Positions 12,612-23,448 of a stretch of DNA of 64,000 nt are shown in pieces. Origin of the DNA: Pestalotiopsis fici W106-1 (taxonomy: Eukaryota > Ascomycota > Sordariomycetes > Amphisphaeriales > Sporocadaceae); assembly GCF_000516985.1 (NCBI RefSeq), contig NW_006917100.1, positions 1,167,490 through 1,231,489 on the forward strand, given 5' to 3'. The notes beneath the pieces are model-generated. The model saw only the letters and a list, made by a program, of their open reading frames with translations, did no database searches and had not been told where the DNA came from. Both the position numbers and the translations under genes were made by a program. Position 1 is the stretch's first letter. Each line of letters begins with the position of its first letter.

Positions 12612-15600
12612 TTACTCGTCGTCACCCTCATCATCATCAGCCCCGGCAGCAGCGTTCTTCTTCTCTTCTCTCTGCTTGACCCACTCGGCAGCGCGGGCGC
12701 TGACCCTCTCGCGCGACTTTTGGTCGCCATTCTTGACCTCCCAGTCGGCCCAGCGCTTGAACCACTTCTTGGCGGCGCGCGCCTTGAGGCCCTTGGCCTT
12801 GAGGGCGCGCTCAAAGACATCCCGGACGACCTTCTTGTCGGCGCCGGGGACGTCCTCGTGGTCGAGCAGCTGGTTCCAGAGGTCGAAGCGCTTGGGGAAG
12901 GTGCTGAGCAGGCCCTCGAACATGGTGCGGCCGAGCTCGGGGTTGGGGTGCTTGGAGGTGAACTGCAGCGTCGCCATCTTGGTCATGAGCGGGAGGTGGG
13001 CGTGCTTGGGCAGAGATTGGGTCGCTCGCGGCAAGAGGGCGCGCGCCCGCTCCGGCTCGTCGCGCTCAGAGTGCAGCCAGTGTGCGTAGTTGTACCAGAC
13101 GTCGGGGGACGATGCGCCAAACTTCTTGGTCATGGTCTGGAAAAGTTCATCTGCCTTCTGTATAAAGGTGAAAAGGAATAATGATTAGTTCTCAGTCTGC
13201 CTAGAAAATTATCTTTGTTAAAGGGGGATGAAGCTTACCTCGGGCTTGTCTTCGTGGATGTAGATGCTGGCCAGTCTCTGGTAAACTTCCTGCTGATCAT
13301 TGACTTGCAGGGCACGCTTGAAAACTTCGTCCACGGTCTCGTCGTTGCCGTAGTGAACCTCGAGGTTGAGGTATGCCACCCAGGCGTTCAGCTTCTCGGT
13401 TTCCTCTGAGCTGTTGATGGTAGAAACGGCACGCTCTACCACCTTGCGGGCGCCGGCAAGCTCACTGGACTGCATCTGGTATGCCATGTACTGGATCCAG
13501 AGTCCCGAAGAGTTGGGCTTGCGGTTCAAGAGCTGTTCGTAGTCCGCAGCTGTGCGCGGGCCAAAGGCATCAAGGTCTCCGCTATGGTCGGCTTCAGTCT
13601 GGGCCTTCTTTCGCTTCTTCTTCTTGTCCTGCGCTGCGCTGTCACCATTGGCAGCTTCAGAAGAGCGCTTCTTGTCTAGTGCGTCGGCGTCCCAGTCGAA
13701 GCCACCAGCATCAAGACCCTCAACCTCTTCGCCTGCCTTGTCTGTCATTTCCACGTCCTCATCGTCCTCGTCCTCATCCTCGTCCGACATGTTGTCTGTG
13801 CCGGTGATGAGAACGCCACTGTCGGCATCATCCATGTCCTCATCATCCTCGTCATCTTCCTCCTCCTCGTCATCTTCCTCCTCCTCGTCATCGTCATCAT
13901 CATCGGACACAAGCGCAGCACCAGCGTCATCATCGTCGCTCATGTCCGTGTCCTCGTCCTCAAAATACGAGGGCTTGAGGCCAAAGTTGATACGTTTCTT
14001 TTGCGCGTCAAGCTTCAAGATTATGGCCTTGACGGCATCACCCTCGTTGAGGAGCTTACGGGCATCATCCACTGCCTTTTCAGCAATTTCGCTTCGGTGG
14101 CACAACCCACTCACGTTGGCTGTGCCGTCGACAAGGATAAATGCGCCAAATTCCTCAACCTTGCGAACTTTTCCAGTGATGATCTGTCCCTCGCGCAAGT
14201 CTTGGTAGCTCAGAAGTGGTACAAAATCCTTGTCAACCACTGATGACTTCAGGCTCATTTGGATGTGGCCTAGAGCACTGTCAATGGAGGTGATGCGACC
14301 TTTCACAAGTTGGTCAATCTGGAAAGAGTCCTTCCATTCTTTCAAGAACCGGTCGGACAAGTCAGAGATCTTGACCATGGCCGTGATGTCGCCACCCAAA
14401 GCCACAAACACTCCCTTGTCTGAGACGTGCTTGACAAAGCCTCTAATGATGTCGCCAACGTTCAATTGTGCAATCTTGGAAATCTCCTTGTCCTGGACCT
14501 TGCTCGAAGAGTTGAGTACCCGTGAGTGGCGTGCCGAAAGTCTCACTTTCTTGTTGCTCTTATCAACATTAACCACTGATACCCGGATAATGTTGTTCTT
14601 GGCAAAGTTCATGGTGTTGGCGTCGTTGTAATCATCACTGATATCTGTCAGGTGAATCGGGCCGGAGACTGTCTTGCTCAACTGGACCATGATCTGTCGC
14701 TCGTTGATCTTGGTGATCCGTCCAGGAAGAACCATGTTCTGTTTGACAGTATCCCAAGTAAGCTCTTCGCTGGAAGACTCGGACCGCGCCGAGAGATCCA
14801 GACGCCCTTGCTGGGCATCGACAGAGACAACGCGAACACGGAGGGCGGAGCCGACAGGGAAGTTGCTGGCCATTTTCTCAAGAAGCGACACGTCATCGGA
14901 AACTTCGAAAGCATTTATTCTACCCCTGACATTAGGAGAAAGGTTGACCCAGAGAGATCTCTCCTCAACGTTGTTGACAAATGCGACATATGAAGCCCCG
15001 ACGGCCAGTTTTTCGTACGTCAGATTAGCAGCAGATGACCCGGTAAGATCACTTGGCTTGGCAGAGAGCTCAAGGACGGTGTGCGTCGAACGATGTGAAA
15101 TAGGTAAGAATCGGTGGTTCTTGGCGTCGTGTGCACCAAGAACTCTGACAGAGATGATATCGCCTTGCTTGAAATCCTTCAAGGGGCGCTTGGTATCTTT
15201 AATGTCGTCCCACGAGTCAAACACCTGCGAAACATCCACACGTCCCTGAATGTTATCTGCGAGCCTGACGTTCAGCTGAGAGTTCTTGACAGATGAGATC
15301 CTAGCCTTGGTGATTTGTCCAACGGTGATATCATCGATGCTAGTGATCTTCTTGTCGACTGGGTTCTCAGCTGCCACTCCGCTGACACTGGGGCGCTTCT
15401 GCTTGTCGTGCTCGTCCGTCTTCTCAACACTGGGGGAAGACACGACCATTCTGCTGTGGTCGGTATCAATGGAAACCACCCTGACAGCAATCGACTGACC
15501 CTTCTCCAGGCCGAAGTCCGTCAGCTTCTGAGCATCCTGGGGCAATCTAGCCTTGGGTAACAAAGCATTCAAGCGACCACCAAACTGCACAAACACTGCA

Positions 15601-18089
15601 GTCAAAGTGATGTTTCGTACGAAACCTGCATAGATCTCATCGACTTTAGCATCGGTCATTGTGTTCAGAAGCTTACCATCCCGACTAGCCTGGAGGAGGC
15701 TTGGTTTTTGTGTCAGAATGATGGACCGTCGACCTTCATTCTTTTCAAGAACTGCAAGCTCGGACAAGGTTTGGCCGACACGAATCTTCTTCATAGAAGC
15801 TGCGTTCTTCTTACTTGAGCCGTCCGTGAGCTGGCTGACGGAGAGCATGGCTTTCAACAGGCTATCGGCGAGTTCCACGAAGACATGATCCTCAGTTTTC
15901 TGCACGACTTTGGCGGACACGACATCTCCAATCTTCAGAGTTTGAAGGGCCTTTTGTTTCTCAAGGCCAAAAGCAGACGGGTCTTTGCAAGAAACATACA
16001 GCTTCTGAGCCTCAATATCAAAGTTGAGCACGTGAACTTCAACGACTTGACCGACGCGGAAGTATTCCTTCGGATCCCGGATGTAAGCCTCGCTCATCTC
16101 TGAAACGGGCAAGAAACCTCGGAGCGAGCCATAGAATTGTACAATGGCACCGTTAGCTACAATGCTAATGATTGTCGCCGGTGCCTGCATGCCCACCACC
16201 AATTGGTCGAATGAATGCAGTGGCTCAGCCTCCGAGTTGAGCAGGGTCTTCTTGAGAGTGAGACGAACTTGACGCTTGAGAGAATCCGTCGAAAGGACAC
16301 GGGCCTTGATTTTCATGCCTTCCCTGAACTTCTTCTCTGGATGTTGTAGTTTGACGTCGGCGAGATGGACCTCGGGAACGAAGCCAGTGATACCTTCGGC
16401 AAGCTTGACTAGCAGGCCATTGACTCCGTCCTGACCAATGACAAGTTTCTCAATGGTGCCGTCAACGACCTGGCCGACGGGAATATCATCAATGCGCAGG
16501 AAGGCCTGCTCAAGAATGTGCTTCTCAAAGGACAATTGAAACAAACCGTCGACTGGGTTGTAGCCCACTACCCGCCCACGATGGACAGATCCTAGTTGGT
16601 ACGGACCAGAAGACTGTGAAATCATGTCCACCTTTCCATCTTTGAGTCGTGAAATGTGTACAAAACTAGCGACTCCCTTCAATCCAATGTCGACAAAGAC
16701 TCCAATATCCGGCTCGACCTTCGTGACTGTGCACTTCTCCACAATGCTAGAGATGGCAACAGACTCCGCTGCAGACTTCTTGTCTGGCCCTTGCTGTGAG
16801 CTCAAATCCGTAATGTGTTCAAGGAAAGATACACCCAATTTTGGTTCGCTGGATGCTGGAAAGTTGCAGATCACTCGCGCCTTAACCTTTTTGCCGACCT
16901 TGAATTTTTCTTCAAGGTCAATTGCCAAAGGACCGGATCCAGAATGAATGTGATCGGCTGTAACATCCAAAGAGCCCATGACCTTTCCGGCGATGCCACG
17001 AGCGGAGACTTCCGTGATCAACAACTCGGCTGCAGAACCAGGCAGGAAAGTGTTGATAGTCGTAGCCTCGGAGGGAGCGTTTTGGATCTTGCCCAACTTG
17101 CTTTGCAATGTAGTGAGCTGAACAATCTTTCCCTTGGTACCCGAGCTACTGGCCAAACAGAGAAGCACGAAGCCTGGCTGCATTCGGTCCTCTGAAATGG
17201 ACGGGTCAAGTTCCTTGCGGGACAAGAAACCCTTAACCTTGGAGTTTTCGAGACCAAGGTCCATCACAAATCCATGGTCCTCTACGCTCGTGACAGCTGC
17301 CATGACGGTCGTGTTGGTCACAACATCGTTGCTTGATAGACCGCTATTGGTTTGTTCGGGGCGTAGGGATAGCTCAATACGCTTTTTCGGTTTGCCGGAA
17401 GCGTCTCCTGACTCCTCGGACGTTGAAGAAACGTACGCTCGAAGATATTGACCAACAGCATAAAGCGACTTCAGGTCAACATCATCAGCTGAAGCCTCCT
17501 CTTCCTCCTCTTCTGCCGCTGCTTCGGCAGCAATGCGCTCGTTGAGCGCCTCTGAAATGGATGTGATTGGCACATGGCCGGTCAAGTTGTTTGGAAGAGC
17601 GAGCGTAAGGTCGAGGGTGTTGATTTCGGTGACTCGAGCCAGTACCAACGATCCCTTGACCAAACGTTTGTAGTTCAAGCTCTCGATCCTGACAGAGTCG
17701 TCAACCGCCTTCGCAGAAGCTGACTTGGTGTCCTTGAGCTGTCCTTTCGACTTATTCTTCTTCAATGCCTTGTCCGTCTTCTTTCCCGACGCCTGCTCGA
17801 AGAGCACATCTTGCTTGGCCTGAATCTGAATTTGCTTGTGTTCAAGGGGCGACAGCACGCTACCACCACCACGAGGGAAGAGTGGCTCTTCCTCCTTCAA
17901 GCGTGAGACCAAAGGTGCCGTGGCGGGCTTCGAGTCGGCAGGCTTAGACTTGGGGCTCGACTTGGACTCGGTGTTGTTCGTCTTGTCTGATTTTGGCGTT
18001 TTCGAGGGCCGGGCGCCGCTGCTGGTTTTCGCAGCCTTGGCGGCAGATGCGCCGCCTCCTGGAGCATCCTTTCTCTTGAGGGAACCCAT
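12612..18089 (-). CDS. rrp5: rRNA biogenesis protein RRP5
   Basis: This large nucleolar factor acts in early pre-rRNA cleavage and in assembly of both ribosomal subunits. Exon 1 is 18089..13239 and exon 2 is 13157..12612. The 81-nt intron (13238..13158) has a GTAAGC donor, an ACTAATC-type branch site and a TACAG acceptor, and the phase is 0. The product is 1798 aa, close to the roughly 1730 of the yeast protein. The N-terminal ~110 residues are Lys/Ser/Pro-rich. They are followed by many repeated S1 RNA-binding folds (motifs of the type VxGxVxxVxxxGxFVxL) up to about residue 1370. Next comes a very acidic Asp/Glu tract at about 1375-1465. The C-terminal HAT/TPR region starts at about 1506 (DAFGPRTAADYEQLL) and contains the LWIQYM and WNQLL-type helices. 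It is divergent from the hydrolase gene at 18940, leaving 850 bp for both promoters. Identification is firm. Confidence 0.96.
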
Positions 18090-18939
18090 ATTTGCGTTGC
18101 ACTAGCGCAATGTGTGATTTGCGCAGGTTCAACAGCAGTATGGGAGCTCTTGATGCGCTTTCGGCCAAATAAAAATCGAAGTCTGAGCGGTCGCATTCAT
18201 TCAACGAAAATTTCCGATAAGAATTGATAAGACGCAACTTTTTAGCGGGGCTTCGCTCTAGCTTTAGGCTACTTTCAGTACCTAGCAGCGTTTGGAGAGT
18301 GGCACGAAGTACGTACCTGGGACCCGGGCAGCATTCTCCTTCCACGTTGCTAGTTAAGATTTCGCCTATCAATTGACTGCACACACGGGTCTTGTTGCTA
18401 CCTATTAGTGAGGGGCTCATGTCTTCGGCTGCCCGCACGCAGTAAGTGCGGTACGGGCTAGGTACGCGGGTACTTCATACATAGTGTACATTTGGTTACC
18501 GTATTAGGACTCAATGATATGATCTCCTACCCACAACTGAACGGATACAGTTTGTTATATGTAGGCAATGACACAGCATAGCTTCAAATCAGCAATTTCA
18601 AGAGAAGCTGAAAGGAACATGGAATCCCTGCGACGGCCAAATCTGGCTTTGTTTTGTGCTTACGCACGTATAAACAAACAAAAAAGTGAAGCGTAGTTAG
18701 CAGGTCAAATTCTTGCCCGGCGCTGATCGGGTGACTCTTTTTAGCGAGGCACCCCCGCGGTCAGCCACCTCTTACTGGCACCTTAAGTACATCTTTAGCC
18801 TGTGACATTGAACGTCATACACGACGCAACTCCAAACAACTTCCCAGATTCAGGCAACAGGTTTTTGCAGATATGGACAAGTAAACTGGATTACTTGCGA
18901 AATGCATACGCACCAACTGCACAAATACAACACCTCAAT
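18090..18939. promoter_or_regulatory. Shared divergent promoter region (rrp5 / hydrolase)
   Basis: This 850-bp stretch lies between two divergent start codons. It contains an A/T-rich GAAAATTT element near 18207 and GTAC/CCTAGC-type intergenic motifs near 18452-18475. No tRNA or coding frame was seen. Individual factor sites are not assigned. Confidence 0.5.
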
Positions 18940-21788
18940 ATGAGTCCACGGAAGCGAACTAAGCCGAACCCCTCGGGACTCAGCGGCGGCAGCACCACCA
19001 GTCTCCCCGCCACACTGCCGTCGCAGCCCAGCACTGGCCGAAGTCTTGCGACGGCATCGGGAGAGCTTTCCACGAAGGATCAAAAGCAGCGCTCTGCCCT
19101 ATCGAGTTCTCAACAATCCAGCGACTCAAATGGGAGCCAAGTACCCTCGAAACAGGTGAGTTCCTGATTCTCGTTGCGTCACACTCGATTGGAGGCTTAT
19201 CTATCTATATAGGTGCGAAAGTCGGGATCTTGGTACGGCTCGCTGGGGCGGAAAGCCTCAGCTTCCACTCAAGTCGCCAAAGAGACTATAATGGGAGGAA
19301 CCGTGAGATCAAAGACAACTGTGGATTTGAGCCGTTTTGAGCCGAAGAGAAATGCAGAAGACCTTGCCGATTCCGATGCCCAGTCAACAAGAACAATGCC
19401 TAAGATTCATGAAAACGATGGGCCATCCGCGCCGGATACAGCTACCGAGAGTGCTCAGGCAACATCAAAAGACAGTGAACCTACGAAAGAGTTGCAGAAT
19501 AAATTAAAGCTCGGGGAAGAGGCTGACACCGATATGACGGAACCAGAACAACCAAAGGTCTCCAATACGCCGGGAGCGGCACAATCAACAACATCTTCGG
19601 GTTGGTTTGGGGGATGGTTCGGCGCACCTACTGCGCCTATTGATAACACGTCAAACGAGCATGCTCCATTAACGGATGTGCCCAGGAGCCCAGAACCCGT
19701 CCAGGCACAACCACCAGTGGAAACTTCATCTGAAGGTCCACCGACCGCTGTGCCAGAAACGCCAACGTCTGGAAGGCCAACCAGCTCGTGGTTAGGCTAC
19801 TGGTGGAATACCACTGCCGAGTCGGAAACTCCACAAAAAGACTCAAACCATAAGCCAAACACCGAAACTGTGCAAGCCAAGGAAGACGAGGATGTGGTTA
19901 TGAAAGATGCACCACCTCCCCCAGCTTCGGTGGAGAGTCAACCTTCAGCTGGCTCGACGTGGGCTTTCTGGTCCCGCGACACTGGCTCTAAAGACCAAGG
20001 CGGTCAAGTAAAAGCTACACAGGAGCCGGGTGAACTGGCCGTGATAGGTGAGGGCTCAGAAGCAAATCCTCAGCAGTCTACTGGCGTCAAGGTCAAAGAT
20101 GGCGCCGCATCGATGAAGGAGGCTCATTTGAACAAGAGCGCCAAGGAAATCCCTGTCAACAAAACCATCAAGGAAACTCCTATAAGCAAAACAACGAAAG
20201 GGTCACCTACAAAATCAGCGACTTTAAAGGCGAGCAAAAGGGGAAGGCCTCAATCCGTGGATCTTGACGAACCCACCCTCTCGCGACCTGATACCCCAGT
20301 CAACAAGGCCGCGGGAGCAAAGCTCGACAGCCCTACTTCGGTCAAGGCGTCGCCTCCGAATTTACTGTTGCCATCATTTCGAAGCACTTACCAGATGAAA
20401 CAGAATCCTTCCATCATTAAGCAGATCACTCGGCTTTTGCTCAGAACGCAGCAACCATCGGCGACACACGTATATCTAGCGAAAGAACCTCCCAGAATCA
20501 AAAAGGCCATTGCCATAGGTGTTCGTAAGTAGTTTGTTGTTATGATTTCTTTTTCTCCCCCATCTGGGTTTTGTCCTGCCGGTTGGAAAGCCAAAGGTTG
20601 AACGTGGAGCTGCCACCTTCTAGATCAGAAGCGTTTGCTGACTCATATGTGGATAGATGGCTTATTTCCAGCAATATACTTGAGACCAATGATTGGACAA
20701 CCTACAGGCACATCAATTCGCTTCGCCAATCACTGTGCCGATGCCATCAGGAGGTGGGCTGACAATCATGGCTGCGAGGATTGCGAGATTGAAAAAGTTG
20801 CCCTCGAAGGCGAAGGCAAGATCGCAGACCGTGTTGACAATTTGTGGAAATTGCTTCTCAATTGGATCGATCACATTCGTAGTGCAGACTTGATCCTGGT
20901 TGGTTGTCATTCACAAGGAGTGCCCGTCGGTCTAATGCTCGTGGCCAAGCTCATTGACCTCGGCGTCATCACAAATGCGCGGATAGGAATATGCGCAATG
21001 GCAGGCGTGTCACTCGGCCCTTTCCCAGACTACAAGTCAGGAATGGGAATGCTCATGGGATCTGTAGCCGAACTATGGCAATTTGCGGACCCCTCGAGCG
21101 AGATAGCTCAAAGGCTGGAGCATGCTGTGAAGACTGTACTCGAACACGGATGCCGAGTCACATTCATTGGCAGCATTGACGACCAGGTGGTACCGATGGA
21201 GTCAGCTGTGTACTCACCAGCGGCCCATCCTTACATATACCGAGCTGTGTTCGTCGATGGTCGGATTCACGCTCCCGATTTTATCGCGCATCTGGTTGGA
21301 TTTGCACTCAAGCTTCGCAATTTAGGCGTGTCCGACCAAGGACTAATTCGAGAATTATCTGTTGCCTTGGCCGGCAGCCTGTACTCTGGAGAAGGGCATT
21401 CCCGCCTTTATGATGACGAGCAAGTTTATGAGTAGGTTGAAATTCCTCGATTCCCTGTTCACCCAACTTTTTTTCTGGATCACTCCAGATGCGCATGCCT
21501 CGGTCTCGGCTAACGTGAAAAAACCACAGCCTAGCTGTCTCTCATGCCCTCGAAACGACGGATGTAGGCACGGTCCCCTCCCGGGTCGACAAACATGAAG
21601 GAATGTCCAGTTCCAATCCGTACATACTCCCATGGATTATGCGCGGCCTTCTAGAAGAAGGCATTGTCAAGACAGAACTTTCGGCAGAGACGGCAGAGCT
21701 GCTCCAGCAATTCGACGACTGGAAGCCTGTTACCAAAGCCCTCAAGGATATCAAATTCCGTCTCGAGGCCGTTCGATCCAGATTATAG
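18940..21788 (+). CDS. YML020W-like putative lipase / alpha-beta hydrolase
   Basis: Four exons were deduced: 18940..19155, 19213..20524, 20657..21431 and 21530..21788, giving 853 aa. All introns are GT-AG (GTGAGT, GTAAGT, GTAGGT donors) and the phases close. The N-terminal ~470 residues are disordered and carry Trp-rich patches near residues 76, 203, 265 and 322, plus short Lys/Thr/Pro repeats at about 378-408. The hydrolase part opens with GVHGLFPA across the second splice junction (about 508-515). The nucleophile-like motif is C-H-S-Q-G with Ser595, where Cys replaces the first Gly of GxSxG. It is followed by GSIDDQVVP (candidate Asp) and FVDGRIHAP (candidate His). The last exon restores a conserved-looking tail (LAVSHALETT, then LPWIMRGLLEEG). 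The yeast relative has no settled function. Ending translation at 21435 would lose about 85 residues, so I include the fourth exon. Confidence 0.85.
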
Positions 21789-23448
21789 CGGACAATTCAG
21801 TGATGCTACCTATAAAGGATACAACGGAGTTGTAGGGCGTTACTGGGATGGCCTCGTTACTGCATGGGACACGAACGCCCCGAATTTTGCTGGAGTTGAG
21901 GGAACATTCGCGGGTTACTTCATTATTGCATGGTCGGAATATAGTCATTTATCAGCATTGCATGGCTTGCGCAGGCGAGAATTGCATTTATTATATAATT
22001 TTAGACAAGACATATACATAGACGAGTTGCACAAGAGAAGGCCAGGCAATCAAATTCTTTTCATATGGTCTTTCGGTAGACTGCTGAAGCAACCGCAAGG
22101 CACATGGATTGTAGGGTACCGTGAAGGCATGTGTGCATAAAAAAACTCCGTCCTTATTCAAATATTTCCATCAGAAGTTGCAGCTTGTGGAATGTCTCGA
22201 GCATAAAAGCTGAGCAGTTTTTCCATCCAAACAATAAGCTCCTGCCAAGTATACTCTAATGTAGAGCTTACAAGTATGTATGCCCCGCTGAAGCTTCAGG
22301 GAGATTTTTGGGGGGACGAGCAACGTTCCCCAACGGCCGGGGTTCTTTCGGGGGCCAGTATGGAGTTAAGAACTTCAGGGGGAAAACAAGGATCGGCGAA
22401 CTTTGGAAATTTCTGGGTTCCAGAAGTATTCCTTGGGGGGCCAACGAGCCATTTGCCCGTGGTACTCCTTGATTTTTTTTGAACTCGAACGGCTTGTTGA
22501 GGTGAGGCTAGAGTTGGAACAATGCACTAATCTACCGCCTGTGCATGGAGAAATGCCACTGGCATGGAAGTATAAATAAAAGAAGAAAAAAGGTCTTTGT
22601 CGTCCCAAGGGTATGTATTTATTGACAGTCCCGGGGGGTCAATAATATCAATGTGGTACATGATTGATGGCGATTTCCTCCTTTGATGACTGGGTCCGCT
22701 CACTCTAAGGCCAGGGGGAAGCACTAAGCCGATCGCCCATGCCTACATGTTCCTGTATCCACTGTTTTGCGGCTATTGACTCCATCATGGGATGGCCAGG
22801 AGAAAGTGACGTGCCATTCGTTCGCGACATTCCTAGACAGTTGACCTAGAGATGGAAAAGTAAAGTTTTATCTTGGGCCAAGGAATCTTTTGGCCTACCT
22901 ACCTGCCTGCCTACCTGCCAGCTACCTTGTACGGCTACGCCCCCAGACGATAATAACCCCCAACTGTGAAAACACGAAAGCAGAAGCAGCAGCTATCCTC
23001 GCCCGGCCATCGCCAAGCTAAAGCACAGATTCCGTCCGAGTGGTGACCAATCAACAGCTATCCCTAGCATCACCCACCCAGCCGGCGGCTCTAAACTACC
23101 TACGAAGTAGTAGTAGTAGCTGTTGCGTAAGGATAGTGCTTGTTCCCTTAGGTCCAGATTGCAATCCGGCATTCTCGGGGCATTGGGGAATCGATGATGG
23201 GCCTTTGCGATACGCCAACCTACTAGATGATGATGCTGCGAAAAAGCACAAGCTCAGTTTTCACCATGTAAGCAAGCTACCACCCGAAGTTCAGCTATAC
23301 CCGTCCTCCCTCCGTCCCCGTACCAAAATCACATCGCGTGCGCCGCATGCTAAGACAACAACCTCGCCGAAAGTCGGCTACGTGGGACGCGCCCAGGGCG
23401 CCGTGAGCAGGTGTAGTGTGAAGACAACGATCGATCATAATAGTGATC
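21789..23448. other. Intergenic region, 3' flank of hydrolase and promoter of FMP27
   Basis: No gene was recognised. The stretch includes a cluster of CCTACCTACCTGCC-type motifs near 22893-22926 and a TAG/GTA trinucleotide tract near 23104-23120. Pyrimidine-rich sequence precedes the FMP27 start. Confidence 0.55.

Noticed and set aside
12549..13181. 210-codon open frame on the plus strand across the end of rrp5
   Set aside because: It is a shadow of the HAT-repeat exon, with Leu/Gly/Val-rich translation and no recognisable motif.
13552..14208. 218-codon Ser-rich open frame on the plus strand
   Set aside because: The poly-Ser stretch is simply the complement of the Asp/Glu codon run of RRP5.
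21664..22140. 158-codon frame after the hydrolase gene
   Set aside because: Its first part overlaps the fourth hydrolase exon in another frame and the rest has no motif.
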